The notes beneath the pieces are model-generated. The model worked only from the letters and a program-made list of their open reading frames with translations. It was not told the DNA's origin and did not search any database. From NCBI RefSeq assembly GCF_042682685.1, contig NZ_JBHUHX010000042.1:1-64000 (forward strand): 64,000 nt of DNA, written 5' to 3'. Positions 54,253-63,013 of this stretch are shown piece after piece. The translations under genes and the position numbers were made by a program. The stretch is from Imhoffiella fuscus (lineage in GTDB: Bacteria > Pseudomonadota > Gammaproteobacteria > Chromatiales > Chromatiaceae). Numbering within the stretch: position 1 is the stretch's first letter; every line of letters begins with the position of its first letter.

Positions 54253-54891
54253 CTAGATGGCGGTTGTCTTGTCGTCGAACTCGCATAGATCGGCGATGAG
54301 GCATCGGGGGCAGCGCGGTTTGCGCGCGGTGCAGATATAGCGTCCGTGAAGGATGAGCCAATGATGGGCATTCATCAGGTAGTCCTTGGGTACATGGCGC
54401 AGCAACGTCTGCTCGACCGCGAGCGGGGTCTTGCCTTCGGCGATGCGCGTCCGGTTGGCGACGCGGAAGATATGGGTGTCGACCGCCATGGTCGGTTCGC
54501 CGAACGCGGTGTTCAGGACCACGTTGGCCGTTTTGCGTCCGACGCCTGGTAGCGACTCCAGCGCCTTTCGGTCCCTCGGTACCTGGCCATCGTATTTGGA
54601 AACGAGGAGGTTGCAGGTGCCTAGGATGTTCTTCGCCTTGGCGTTGTACAGCCCGATGGTGCGTATGTGTCGTTTGAGACCCTCTTCGCCGAGTTCGAGC
54701 ATGTCCGCCGGGGTGTTGGCGACCGAGAAGAGCTTGGCGGTAGCTTGATTGACGCTGCGATCGGTTGCCTGAGCCGACAGGATCACGGCGATCAGCAGCT
54801 CGAAATTGCTGTGATAGATCAGTTCGGTTTTCGGGGATGGATTGGCGGCGCGGAATCGTTCGAAGATGATCTGGCGTGTTTTGGCGTTCAT
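54253..54891 (-). CDS. nth: Endonuclease III
   Basis: 212 residues. MNAKTRQIIFERFR start; helix-hairpin-helix LESLPGVGRKTANVVLNTAFG with catalytic Lys, Asp in VDTHIFRV, and the four-Cys [4Fe-4S] site CTARKPRCPRCLIADLC. Repairs oxidised pyrimidines. Divergent from the transglycosylase gene. Confidence 0.96.
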   Translation of the reverse strand: MNAKTRQIIFERFRAANPSPKTELIYHSNFELLIAVILSAQATDRSVNQATAKLFSVANTPADMLELGEEGLKRHIRTIGLYNAKAKNILGTCNLLVSKYDGQVPRDRKALESLPGVGRKTANVVLNTAFGEPTMAVDTHIFRVANRTRIAEGKTPLAVEQTLLRHVPKDYLMNAHHWLILHGRYICTARKPRCPRCLIADLCEFDDKTTAI

Positions 54892-54977
54892 CGCTTGAAT
54901 TGTGTTGGAGACTATCGTCAGATGCAAAGCTCGTCCGTGACGACTTCGGTCGTTCCGAGGCAAGCCAAGGGTACACA

Positions 54978-55763
54978 ATGGACGCTTACCGCATGTTCAG
55001 ATCCTATCCGTCAACCTGGTTTTTCATCTGGCTGGTGTTTCCACTGCTCGGCTGGGGAGGGCTTGCCGCTGGTGCGTCGGTGCCGGAGGTGTCGCCCGTC
55101 GTTGAGTCCGTCTCCCTCTTGCCGAAGCCCCCGAGTCGGCCTCGGCCCACACGGGCGCAGGTCGATGGTCTGATTCCGAAAGTTGCTAGTCGATATAAGG
55201 TGGAAACGGCCTTGGTTCGGGCGGTGGTGGCCGCAGAATCCAACTATAATGCCCATGCCGTTTCTCCGGCGGGGGCGATCGGCCTGATGCAGCTGATGCC
55301 GGCGACGGCCGCCGACTATGGTGTGACCTCGTCGGATGCGCTGTTCGATCCGGAAGTCAACCTGCGCACGGGTACGCGGCATCTGAAACGGTTGTTGAAC
55401 AAGTATAAGAATGATTATGGTCGTGTGATCATGGCCTACAACGCGGGCGAGGGCGTGGTCGACCGCACCAACAGCCGGGTGACCTATCTGGAGACGCTCA
55501 ATTATACCGAGGCCGTGATCCTGAATTACCGCCGTCATGGCGGAACCGCTCCAACGCGGGATGCCCTGCGTCAGGTTCAGTCCCTGCGTGGAATGCGTTT
55601 TAACAGTCGGTCTCGGCGGCTGCTGAAGAAGTATCTTGATCCATCGCTGCTCTCCTTGAAGGTCAAGCCTACGCTCGACGTGCATCTGCTGAATCCGTCC
55701 CTGCATGATGTGGGGCCGGAGAGTCAGCCGATGTTCGAGTTGGATGCGGGCCGCATCCCTTGA
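54978..55763 (+). CDS. Lytic transglycosylase (SLT domain)
   Basis: 261 residues. N-terminal signal or anchor (WFFIWLVFPLLGWGGLAAGA), then the SLT domain: VAAESNYNAHAVSPAGAIGLMQLMPATA with catalytic Glu, and MAYNAGEG. Cuts peptidoglycan. Start at ATG 54978. The C-terminal 70 residues are basic and not recognised. Confidence 0.9.
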   Translation: MDAYRMFRSYPSTWFFIWLVFPLLGWGGLAAGASVPEVSPVVESVSLLPKPPSRPRPTRAQVDGLIPKVASRYKVETALVRAVVAAESNYNAHAVSPAGAIGLMQLMPATAADYGVTSSDALFDPEVNLRTGTRHLKRLLNKYKNDYGRVIMAYNAGEGVVDRTNSRVTYLETLNYTEAVILNYRRHGGTAPTRDALRQVQSLRGMRFNSRSRRLLKKYLDPSLLSLKVKPTLDVHLLNPSLHDVGPESQPMFELDAGRIP

Positions 55764-55837
55764 TCTTGGTGTGACGTTTGCGAGGGGTTGGTTGATGGTC
55801 GGCTTGGTGTCGTCCATTCGGTTTTCGGTAAGTGATT

Positions 55838-56284
55838 ATGAATCGAACGCTTGACAAGCTGCGCGAGCTCGCACAGGAAAGCGCCTTGAGCGCACAAGAC
55901 TCGCAATCCAAGGCGCGAAGAACCCATGAGTCTTGCGCTCAGCTCGCCGCACCCCTCATTCGTGCCTTTCGGGACGTCGAGAGCGAGTTCGTCCGCATTT
56001 CGGTCCTGAAGCAGATCTGGCCGACCGACTACCATCGTCGCGACGACAGGGTGTCGGTGTTGTTGGTCGGTATGCTGGGCCCGGAGGAGGCGCCCTACGG
56101 CCTCAAGCTGATCGTTCCCTATGGATATTTGCGTTTCGAGGTTGCGCTCAAATCCGACGGTTTGCCGGTCTTTAGCTGCGTCCGCGATACCCAAGGGCAG
56201 CGCCCCATGTCGATGGATTTTCCCGATGCCGATCGCTGGTTGGAGTTTTTCTACAAATCGATCGCCGATCTTGTCGAGCTCTGA
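55838..56284 (+). CDS. Hypothetical protein
   Basis: 148 residues, no signal or membrane segment. A helical, charged front (RELAQESALSAQDSQSKARR) and a beta-rich rear (RVSVLLVGMLGPEEAPYGLKLIVPYGYLRFEVAL). I do not recognise the family. ATG 55838 is chosen over GTG 55832. The next gene starts 20 bases later, so they may be cotranscribed. Confidence 0.75.
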   Translation: MNRTLDKLRELAQESALSAQDSQSKARRTHESCAQLAAPLIRAFRDVESEFVRISVLKQIWPTDYHRRDDRVSVLLVGMLGPEEAPYGLKLIVPYGYLRFEVALKSDGLPVFSCVRDTQGQRPMSMDFPDADRWLEFFYKSIADLVEL

Positions 56285-56304
56285 CGTTCTCGGGCTCGGC
56301 GCTC

Positions 56305-57006
56305 GTGCTTGACTTCCCGGTCGACCTTGCGCTGTACAACTTCGTACCGGTCGTTCTAACCGGTGCGGCGCTTTGGTTCCTGTCCTTGTTCGTGCGTGAC
56401 CGGGTTGTCGATCGCTATCCGCTGGCCCTGCTTGGCGGTGTGCTGGTGTTTCTCGGAGGGTTGTCGAAAGCCCTCTGGAAGCTCATCGCCGCCCTGGCGG
56501 GAGTGGATGTCGCCTGGTTGGCTGCAGCCCTTTTCCCTTTGATGGCGCCAGGCTTTGCGCTGGTGGCCGTCTCCGTTTGGTCCGCTTCGCGTCAGCTTCG
56601 CGGGCATAGGCTGCTTGGTGGTTGGCGGCTGGCTGTCTCGCTGATTCTCGTGGCCTTCATTGCCGCAGCGCTGAGACAGTGGCTGTGGGATATTCCGCGC
56701 GGCTGGTTCCTGCCGTTGCTGGTTCTCGCGAGTCTGGGCAACTTGGCCCTTAGCGCCCAACTCATTTGGGCTGGCCTCTATCTGCGTCGCAGATCGATCG
56801 CGCTACTCTTCGGAGTCAATCTGGGCATGATCTTCACCCTCCAGCCGATTGCGATGGCGACCTCGAAGACGATGGCGATGCATTGGGTCGAGCAGACGCT
56901 GACTGTGCTAGGCACGGGATGCTTCGCTCTTGCCGCCTATCTGCTTTGGCGAGCATCGGTGCGAGAAGTTAAAGGGGGCGATCGCGTCAAGTGGCCGGGA
57001 TCGTGA
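56305..57006 (+). CDS. Hypothetical multi-pass membrane protein
   Basis: 233 residues from GTG 56305 with seven hydrophobic segments and short loops. Conserved-looking parts are GGLSKALWKLI and QPIAMATSKTMAMHWVEQTL. Family not recognised. Followed directly by a strong terminator hairpin shared with the tRNA gene on the other strand. Confidence 0.75.
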   Translation: MLDFPVDLALYNFVPVVLTGAALWFLSLFVRDRVVDRYPLALLGGVLVFLGGLSKALWKLIAALAGVDVAWLAAALFPLMAPGFALVAVSVWSASRQLRGHRLLGGWRLAVSLILVAFIAAALRQWLWDIPRGWFLPLLVLASLGNLALSAQLIWAGLYLRRRSIALLFGVNLGMIFTLQPIAMATSKTMAMHWVEQTLTVLGTGCFALAAYLLWRASVREVKGGDRVKWPGS

Positions 57007-57011
57007 AACGA

Positions 57012-57047
57012 AAAAAGGGGTGAGATGTTTTCATCTCACCCCTTTCG
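57012..57047. terminator. Bidirectional terminator
   Basis: 14-bp stem (57014-57027 with 57032-57045), loop TTTT, with A-run before and T's after. Ends the membrane protein gene on plus and the tRNA-Leu transcript on minus. Confidence 0.9.
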
Positions 57048-57051
57048 AACA

Positions 57052-57138
57052 TGGTACCGAGGGCCGGACTCGAACCGGCACGGTGTCACCACCGTCAGAT
57101 TTTGAGTCTGATGCGTCTACCAATTTCGCCACCCCGGC
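57052..57138 (-). tRNA. tRNA-Leu (CAA)
   Basis: 87 nt including an encoded CCA (57054-57052). Read on the minus strand: acceptor GCCGGGG, D-arm with TTGGTAGACGC, anticodon loop CTCAAAA with anticodon CAA at 57104-57102, a long variable arm (CGGTGG...CCGTG) as in class II tRNAs, and T-arm GGTTCGAGTCC. Decodes UUG. Confidence 0.96.
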
Positions 57139-57253
57139 TAAGGCGTGAAGGCGGATTATAGCGCCATCAATCGCTTTTGTGTAGACCTCATCTGCGCCAG
57201 ATGCACCCGTCGGCGCATCGCTTGGAGCGCTCCACCGAGCGCAGATTTTCCTC

Positions 57254-57282
57254 TTGCTCTGCTCTAGATTCGGCCCTATAAT
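57254..57282 (+). promoter_or_regulatory. Sigma-70 promoter of tRNA-Met
   Basis: TTGCTC (57254-57259), 17-base spacer and a perfect TATAAT (57277-57282), ending 13 bases before the mature tRNA-Met 5' end. A strong promoter as expected for a tRNA gene. Confidence 0.8.
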
Positions 57283-57295
57283 TCACAGCTCTTCC

Positions 57296-57372
57296 GGCTA
57301 CGTAGCTCAGTTGGTTAGAGCATCGCACTCATAATGCGAGGGTCCCCTGTTCGAGTCAGGGCGTAGCCACCA
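57296..57372 (+). tRNA. tRNA-Met (CAT)
   Basis: 77 nt with encoded CCA. Acceptor GGCTACG, D-loop CAGTTGGTTAGAGC, anticodon loop CTCATAA with CAT at 57330-57332, T-arm CTGTTCGAGTCAG. The body resembles the elongator tRNA-Met of E. coli rather than the initiator (no GGG-CCC anticodon stem). A CAT anticodon could also be tRNA-Ile2 with lysidine; Met is preferred. Confidence 0.92.
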
Positions 57373-58131
57373 TATTCTTAAGCCTCGCGCAAGGATGCGT
57401 CTGGGCCTCCTCAAGACACGCCTTTCCTATCCGCATCGCCCTCATCATACTCATGCACTTGGCTCGATGCCGTCTCGGTTTCGGGAGTGCTCTGTTTTCT
57501 CAAATTCCGATTTTGATCGCTAGCTTGTTTCGGCCTTCGTTTAACCGATTGCGAGGCAGTGGGCGGTTCGGTTCTGTCGTGCGTGTTTCTCGAAATTCTT
57601 GAGCTGGCTGCTATCTGGCAAGGCCGGCGCGCGCTGACATCTATCGAGATAAGATTGCATTCTATGCAGTGAGTTGGTTCATTGAGCGGTGCTCTGTTGG
57701 ACTGAATGGGCAGGCGTCAATCCTGTGTTTCTTCTTTGTGGTTTGTACGTGCGCTCGCTGCGATAACGCGGTCTTCTTCGTTATCATGTTTGATGTAACT
57801 GCTATTATTTTTCTTGATGCGGGTGTGCTTTTGCGCGATGGTTTTTTGCGCTTAGGGTGGTGTGTCAGATCTCGATATCAATAGGGCTGAAATATCGCGT
57901 GCTTTCCCGTTCGAGACCTGTTACGGTATAGAAAGTGAGAGAAGTCGATGATATCAATCGGCATATGGTGTCTGCTGATTTCGCAGAAATCCAAGTTTTT
58001 TCCCGAGACCTCGTAGCCTCCCTGCCTCACTGATACCGCGTTAGCGGTGACTCCGTATCGAAAGCGCCACTCGTTAGGCTGGTTTCGATATCCTAAATAT
58101 ACATGCAATTTTTGAGTTCAGAGAGACAGCG
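57373..58131. other. Low-coding region between tRNA-Met and the RRM gene
   Basis: About 760 bases with no supported gene. An open frame at 57669-57884 is hydrophobic, Cys-rich and without homology I can see, so it is left out. The second half contains stem-loops (see 58035-58090). Confidence 0.5.
58035..58090 (+). promoter_or_regulatory. Two hairpins in the leader of the RRM gene
   Basis: ACCGC-gtta-GCGGT (58035-58048) and TATCGAAA...TTTCGATA (58056-58063 with 58083-58090, plus an inner GCC/GGC pairing). They lie 40 to 100 bases before the start codon. RRM proteins of this small type are often cold-induced or autoregulated, so a structured leader is plausible. If the promoter lies at 58091 or later these would be operators or terminators instead. 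Confidence 0.4.
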
Positions 58132-58404
58132 ATGAACATCTACGTAGGTAATCTTTCTTATAACACGACCGATTCTGATCTGCGCGAAGCCTTTGCGCCT
58201 TTTGGTGAGGTTGCTCAGGTCAATTTGATCAGCGATAAATTCACCGGTCAATCTAAGGGTTTTGGCTTCGTTGAGATGCCCAATAATAGCCATGCAGATG
58301 CGGCGATTAAGGGGCTCAATGGAACTGACCTTCAGGGTCGCTCCATCAAGGTCAACGAAGCAAAGCCCAGAAGTGATCGTGGTTCGAGTGGACGGCGTTT
58401 CTGA
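58132..58404 (+). CDS. Small RNA-binding protein with one RRM
   Basis: 90 residues: MNIYVGNLSYNTTDSDLREAF (RNP2 IYVGNL) and KGFGFVEM (RNP1), then a short Arg/Gly/Ser tail. Typical of bacterial glycine-rich RNA-binding proteins, which act in cold or stress and bind single-stranded RNA. GAGAGACAG precedes the ATG. Followed by a terminator. Confidence 0.93.
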   Translation: MNIYVGNLSYNTTDSDLREAFAPFGEVAQVNLISDKFTGQSKGFGFVEMPNNSHADAAIKGLNGTDLQGRSIKVNEAKPRSDRGSSGRRF

Positions 58405-58436
58405 GGCGGTTTTCCGCTTCTTCTGATTCGCTTAGG

Positions 58437-58469
58437 AACTTGCCGGCTGTTGGCCGGCAAGTTTTTTTG
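58437..58469 (+). terminator. Rho-independent terminator of the RRM gene
   Basis: 11-bp stem AACTTGCCGGC (58437-58447) with GCCGGCAAGTT (58453-58463), loop of five bases, then seven T's. A textbook intrinsic terminator. Confidence 0.95.
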
Positions 58470-59153
58470 TGCTTGAAAAACTGGCTGTTGCTTACTTGTA
58501 TTGATGAGGTTTGAATTGGGCTGGAATTACTGCGTTTGAGCTTGAGTCTGAATTCTTTGGTATGAAGTTAGTGGTCGTTTTCTTTTTATGCTGTGATGTC
58601 GATCTATAAAAAAGACTGCTTCTCGGATCAAACTCTGCGCTATGTCGTGAATGGCGTCGGTCATGGCGGTCAGGATCTTTGATTGGCCAGCGACGCGCTC
58701 TTCAGTCTGTTTGGTGTTTGGGTGAAGTCGGTTATCTTGTAGTTTTTTTCGGGTTTGTGCTGGAGTCGCTTACTATTTGTTCTCTTCGGTCGGTATCGCT
58801 TTATGTGATCAATTTGGTTTTCGGCATCATAGATTTTTCTCTGCCAATCTGCTTGCGGCATGCGAACTTATTCGCAATAGAAAGATTGCTGAAATCCATC
58901 CTGGGTGTTGGGGGCCGGCGGCACAGGTGCGGACGTTTGGTCGACCGCGCTGTATCGCCGGGCATTCGCCGGATCTGCGCGCTATTGATCGCTGATATGT
59001 CTTGCGATGCCCTTTCTCGTGCATGGATGGCGCTTGCGTCTTTTGCTTGTTTTGGGCTTTGAGGCAACCTGTTCCATGCCCGACTGGTCGTCACCTGTCG
59101 GTGTTTGTTGGGATTCACTGCTGGCGAACCGATACGACTAGGAGAATGACCAA
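58470..59153. other. Low-coding region before lpxD-like gene
   Basis: About 680 bases. A 127-codon frame at 58679-59062 is hydrophobic in places but has no good ribosome site or recognisable motif, so it is not called. Base composition is lower in GC than in the main gene blocks. Confidence 0.5.
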
Positions 59154-60227
59154 ATGGTGTTGGACCTTCCTCAGATCTGTGCCTTGCTTCAGGTCCCTCT
59201 TCCGACCGCCGAACCTGCGCAAGCGCCCCTTTGCATCGATGGAGTCAATACCTTGCAATTGGCGGGGGGCGGAGACCTTTGTCTGGCTGAGACCTCCGAG
59301 CAGGCCGATGCCGTTAAGACCAGCGGGGCCGGTGCTGTCGTCGTGCCAGAGGATTTCCCTGTCCTCATCGGTCCTGTGCTTATTCGTTCGTCGGAGCCGC
59401 GGCGAGGATTTTTCCGGGTCGCTGAAGCCTTTGTGCCTGCCTCGGAGATTCAAGGGGTCGACGCGCGCGCGGTGATCGACCCCACGGCGATCCTCGGTCA
59501 GGATGTGGCGATAGGCGCTTGCGCTGTTGTTGGTGCGGGCGTGCGGGTCGGTGATCGCTGCATCATCGGTCCTGGCTGTTATCTTGGGCCTGATGTGGTC
59601 TTGGGGATGGACTCTGTCATTGAGGCCAACGTCACCATTCACCGAGGTAGCGTGCTGGGTCGGCGTTGTCTCATCCACTCCGGAACAGTCATCGGTGGGG
59701 ACGGATTCGGTTTCAGTTGGGATGGCAATAGGCATCGCAAGATCCCTCAGCTCGGGTGCGTGGTAATCGAGGATGATGTTGAGATCGGTAGCAACTGTTG
59801 CGTCGATCGGGCAACTCTGGGTGAGACGCGTATCCGTTGCGGCGCCAAGATCGATAATCTGGTTCAAATTGCGCACAACTCCCAGATCGGCCGTCACGTC
59901 ATTCTGGTAAGTCAGGCCGGGGTGGCGGGCAGTAGCCGTATTGGGGATGGGGCGGTTATCGCAGGGCAGGTTGCCATCTCGGACCATGTCAGCGTCGGGC
60001 CTGGTGCGCGCGTTGGCGGCCAGTCTGGAGTAACCAAGGACATTCCTGCAGGTCTCTCCGTGTTCGGAACCCCGGCGCGTCCGATCAGGGACACCCTTCG
60101 CGAGCTTGCGGCACTCGCGCAGCTGCCGGGTTTGCTCAAGCGGATCAATCGCCAGGCGAGTGAGTTGGTCGAGTTAGGTGAGCGGTTGGAGAGACTGGAG
60201 CAGGAACGTTCTGGATCCTGCCGTTAG
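59154..60227 (+). CDS. LpxD-like UDP-3-O-acylglucosamine N-acyltransferase (orphan copy)
   Basis: 357 residues, standard LpxD length. A left-handed beta-helix of hexapeptide repeats (about 105-300) contains GGDGFGFSWDG, RHRKIPQLGCVVIEDDVEIGSN and the catalytic His region KIDNLVQIAHNSQIG; a C-terminal helix follows. It transfers a 3-hydroxyacyl chain in lipid A synthesis. It is not beside lpxA, lpxB, fabZ or bamA, so it is probably a second copy. AGGAG lies 11 bases before the ATG. Confidence 0.85.
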   Translation: MVLDLPQICALLQVPLPTAEPAQAPLCIDGVNTLQLAGGGDLCLAETSEQADAVKTSGAGAVVVPEDFPVLIGPVLIRSSEPRRGFFRVAEAFVPASEIQGVDARAVIDPTAILGQDVAIGACAVVGAGVRVGDRCIIGPGCYLGPDVVLGMDSVIEANVTIHRGSVLGRRCLIHSGTVIGGDGFGFSWDGNRHRKIPQLGCVVIEDDVEIGSNCCVDRATLGETRIRCGAKIDNLVQIAHNSQIGRHVILVSQAGVAGSSRIGDGAVIAGQVAISDHVSVGPGARVGGQSGVTKDIPAGLSVFGTPARPIRDTLRELAALAQLPGLLKRINRQASELVELGERLERLEQERSGSCR

Positions 60228-60403
60228 ATATCCCCGCGTTCGGCGTTCGAGCCTTTTCGCTATAGTGACCCAGATCAGCGGGCTCCGATCATCAGGAGGG
60301 GCTTCTGGAGGTCGGAAGCGGTCGCCGCCAGATGAGTGGCGCTAAGACGACCGGCAAGGGACTCGCCTTGGGATGCTGCGGTCGAAGAGGCATGATTGGG
60401 TCG

Positions 60404-60979
60404 TTATTGCTTGCGCACTCGACCTGAGGCCCTCTTCCATCCAACCGTGTTGCGCAGATTGAAATCGTCCGCGCAGGTTTGTGCAAAAGCCGTGACCTCA
60501 TCTATGCCTCCCTGGCGGTAACCGACGATGCTTGAGGTGCCGCTCTCTAGGATATAGCGAAACCAATCAACCCCATCTGTGCTCGCGGTCATGTCCACCT
60601 TTTCCACGGAGATCAGCTCGTAAGGGGTTCTCGCGGAGTAGTTGGGTTCGCTGCTGTCTTTGAGGACGGTCGCGAGCTGATCGGCTGAGTCTTCATCCGC
60701 TGAAGAGGCGTCGGAGCATTGCGTGAGCTCGATGATCGCGCCCTTGAATAGCTGTCCGTCCAATCCGGCAAGCACTTGTGCCGGTTCAGCGGATGATAGG
60801 TCGACATGGGCGATTTTCTGAAATCTGTGCTGGAATCTGTTTTCAGAGAATTGTATGCAACGCACGGCCCCGTATGCCGAAAATAGCTCCGTCACTTCGG
60901 CTGCGGTGGTTTCACTGGCGAGATTCGTGACACAGATCGTCACCATTTTAGGGTCCGGCGTGGAATGTTTGGCCGTCAT
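60404..60979 (-). CDS. RRM protein with unrecognised C-terminal domain
   Basis: 191 residues. N-terminal RRM-like fold: TICVTNLASETTAAEVTELFSAYGAVRCI (RNP2-like ICVTNL) and KIAHVDL as a degenerate RNP1 lacking the aromatic pair. An acidic linker (SDASSADEDSADQ) leads to a C-terminal domain of about 75 residues (YELISVEKVDMTASTDGVDWFRYILESG...GYRQGGIDEVTAFAQTCADDFNLR) that I do not recognise. AGGGG lies before the ATG. The likely role is RNA binding or regulation. Confidence 0.75.
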   Translation of the reverse strand: MTAKHSTPDPKMVTICVTNLASETTAAEVTELFSAYGAVRCIQFSENRFQHRFQKIAHVDLSSAEPAQVLAGLDGQLFKGAIIELTQCSDASSADEDSADQLATVLKDSSEPNYSARTPYELISVEKVDMTASTDGVDWFRYILESGTSSIVGYRQGGIDEVTAFAQTCADDFNLRNTVGWKRASGRVRKQ

Positions 60980-61307
60980 TGAGTCGCCCCTGATCAGCGA
61001 TAAATGATGAAGATCGTGCGTTTGCGCTACTGTCGGGATCTTGAATGATTAAACGCAGAATCGGTAACTATTTATTCAGCAAGGATTATCCGGTTCAGTT
61101 GTGCCTGTAAGCGGGGTGGTCGGCAATGCCGTTCCAGAGAATGCAGGCGACGCATGGGCGTTTTGTCGGTGCGGAAAAGCGGCGATCGATGTGATGTGAA
61201 ATGCCGCAGCGTTGCCTGATCCTCTTTGCACGATACCTCGGAACGCAGATCCGTGCATCGAAGACAGCGCGATTGGGCGAGATTCGACCCCCTCGGTCGG
61301 GCGACGC
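60980..61307. other. Intergenic region between RRM and TPMT genes
   Basis: About 330 bases. Both neighbours read on the minus strand. An open frame at 61072-61440 overlaps the TPMT gene and has no clear motif, so it is left out. No terminator hairpin was recognised. Confidence 0.45.
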
Positions 61308-62045
61308 TTAGCAAGTCCGTTCGGCTGTCATCCTGTCTTCGCCCGAAGCGCTGTCCGGATGGGCGATCAATAGGGCAGGGGCGCGCGCCGTCATTCGGTA
61401 CGCCTTGTGGTGGACGGTTTCGCCCAGTTCCTGCGGGCATTGCCGGTCGGTTTCGACGTGAGTTTCAACCTGGGCCAGGTCGATATTGAATCGTTCGGCA
61501 TAGAGCGTTTGGATTTCCTGGGCGACGGTCGATATCTGCCCCAATGATTCTCCAGGCACGGAGTCTTCCGATGTCAGTACCAGAAGCTGGCGTACATCAG
61601 GGGCGATCAAAGCCAGGTGTGTGACATAGATTCGGCGGATATCTTCAGGTAGCGCTGTGAGCGCGGCGCAATCGTAGATGGCATCGATCGGTCCGAGGTC
61701 AGCGGCGGTGACAGCGAAGAAGTCGCCGCACAGGATGCTCAGATTTCCATGTCCCCAGCGCGTCAGAGGGCCTTGTATGCGCTTGGTCGATCCGAGGTCA
61801 TGCTCAAGAAAGAAGGCGCGAACGGCCACCGGGCTCAGTTCGATGCCGGTGACCCTGTATCCCTCTTTGATGAGCCAGAGCATATCCTGGCTCTTGCCGC
61901 ACATCGGAACCAGTACACGGATATCCTTTTCCAGTTCGAGACTGGACCACCAACGCGTCAGGAGTGGATTGACCCCCTGTTGGCTCAGGTCGGTTCGCTG
62001 GTCGCGCCAGTATTGCTTCCAAAGGGCGTTGTCCCGGTTCGTCAT
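61308..62045 (-). CDS. tpm: Thiopurine S-methyltransferase-type methyltransferase
   Basis: 245 residues. WKQYWRDQRTD, VLVPMCGKSQDMLWLIKEGYRVTGIELS (SAM site) and AVRAFF define TPMT. Bacterial members methylate selenium, tellurium or thiol compounds and help detoxify oxyanions. The start MTNRDNALW at 62045 is chosen by the family; no strong ribosome site is seen. The C-terminal 40 residues are longer than in the usual 218-residue form. Confidence 0.88.
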   Translation of the reverse strand: MTNRDNALWKQYWRDQRTDLSQQGVNPLLTRWWSSLELEKDIRVLVPMCGKSQDMLWLIKEGYRVTGIELSPVAVRAFFLEHDLGSTKRIQGPLTRWGHGNLSILCGDFFAVTAADLGPIDAIYDCAALTALPEDIRRIYVTHLALIAPDVRQLLVLTSEDSVPGESLGQISTVAQEIQTLYAERFNIDLAQVETHVETDRQCPQELGETVHHKAYRMTARAPALLIAHPDSASGEDRMTAERTC

Positions 62046-62493
62046 CGGAATGGGGGGGCGCGCGCCGGAGTGAGCGCGTCGTGGGTGATGCGATTCTTGG
62101 GCATGACCTCTCCTCGCGAGTTGGAAATGCATGTGCCAATCGAACGGGCACAACGCTTCGTGAGAAGAGGTATGCGGGCCGATGAGGCTCCGGCAAGCGT
62201 CGGCCGGAAGTCCGTGGAAGGGTGACCGCGCGTCTTGCTGGCAGGGTAGCATGTTTGGTGCTTGGCCCGGTGGCGAGTGCTAGGCCGGTGGAATGCTGCT
62301 GTCTCGGTTTTGGTGCAGGGCTGTGTTCATCGTCTTCATCAGCCATCGAAAGGGCGTCTCTGTCGGTTGGGCGTGCTTGTTCGTCTGCTTCTCCCGCTCG
62401 ACAGTCATATCGGCTCGGGCTTAACCTAGATTGCTTGTCGATCGGGGTCTCGCGATCCTGGTTTTCCGATCAAGCTATGTTCTCAGGTGTCCA
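62046..62493. other. Intergenic region before the hemerythrin gene
   Basis: About 450 bases, divergent between the TPMT gene and the hemerythrin gene. Frames at 62222-62599 and others do not look coding. No promoter could be placed with confidence. Confidence 0.45.
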
Positions 62494-62901
62494 ATGCTTA
62501 AAGACTGGTCCGACGTCTATCTCATCGGCGTTCCCGAAATCGATCAACAGCATCAGGGGTTCTTCGTGGCCTCGCATCGTCTGTACGAAGGTATCCTAGA
62601 CCGTGACGGCAAGGCTGCCGTCGGGCCGGCGATCACCTTCATGCGGGAGTATGCGGAGGAGCACTTCCAGACGGAGGAGGCATTCATGCGCGAGCATGAC
62701 TACCCTGGTATCAAGGACCATCTGCGTCAGCACGTTGCCTTTTTTAAGCGTCTAGATGAGCTTGAAAATGATCTGATGATCTTTGGCCCAAGTCAGGACC
62801 TGGCGGACCGCGCTCTAGATATTACCCAGGATTGGCTGATTGATCATATTGCGGATGAGGACATGCTGTATGCGTTGCATGTTAAAGCGAGCTTGGGTTA
62901 A
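62494..62901 (+). CDS. Bacteriohemerythrin
   Basis: 135 residues. The diiron ligands are all present: His in EIDQQHQ, His and Glu in EEHFQTEE, two His in HLRQH, and His and Asp in DHIADED, with Glu/Asp supports. It binds O2 reversibly and could buffer or sense oxygen. CAGGTG precedes the ATG. Followed by a terminator. Confidence 0.93.
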   Translation: MLKDWSDVYLIGVPEIDQQHQGFFVASHRLYEGILDRDGKAAVGPAITFMREYAEEHFQTEEAFMREHDYPGIKDHLRQHVAFFKRLDELENDLMIFGPSQDLADRALDITQDWLIDHIADEDMLYALHVKASLG

Positions 62902-62967
62902 TGCTAATGCAGCAGGGAATCAATAAAGGCTAGTTCAAATAAAAAGTGGATGAGGCTTGTGTGATGG

Positions 62968-63008
62968 AAGAAAGCGCCCTCAATTTCTATGCGAGCGCTT
63001 TCTTTTTG
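62968..63008. terminator. Hairpin terminator between convergent genes
   Basis: 10-bp stem AAGAAAGCGC (62968-62977) with GCGCTTTCTT (62995-63004) and a 17-base loop, T's following. Shared by the hemerythrin gene and the VPLPA-CTERM gene. Confidence 0.75.
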
Positions 63009-63013
63009 ATGAT

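Noticed and set aside
54236..54976. Upstream extension of the DUF1841 frame
   Set aside because: It overlaps nth in another frame and has a shadow-like composition; the DUF1841 start at 54235 fits the family.
57669..57884. 71-codon hydrophobic, Cys-rich frame
   Set aside because: No ribosome site and no family pattern; in a low-coding region.
57296..58131. Integration site at tRNA-Met
   Set aside because: I looked for a downstream copy of the tRNA 3' end and an integrase; only short, partial matches (around 58010) and no integrase were found.
58679..59062. 127-codon frame before the lpxD-like gene
   Set aside because: Weak start, uneven composition, no motif. It could be a real unknown membrane protein, but the evidence is too thin.
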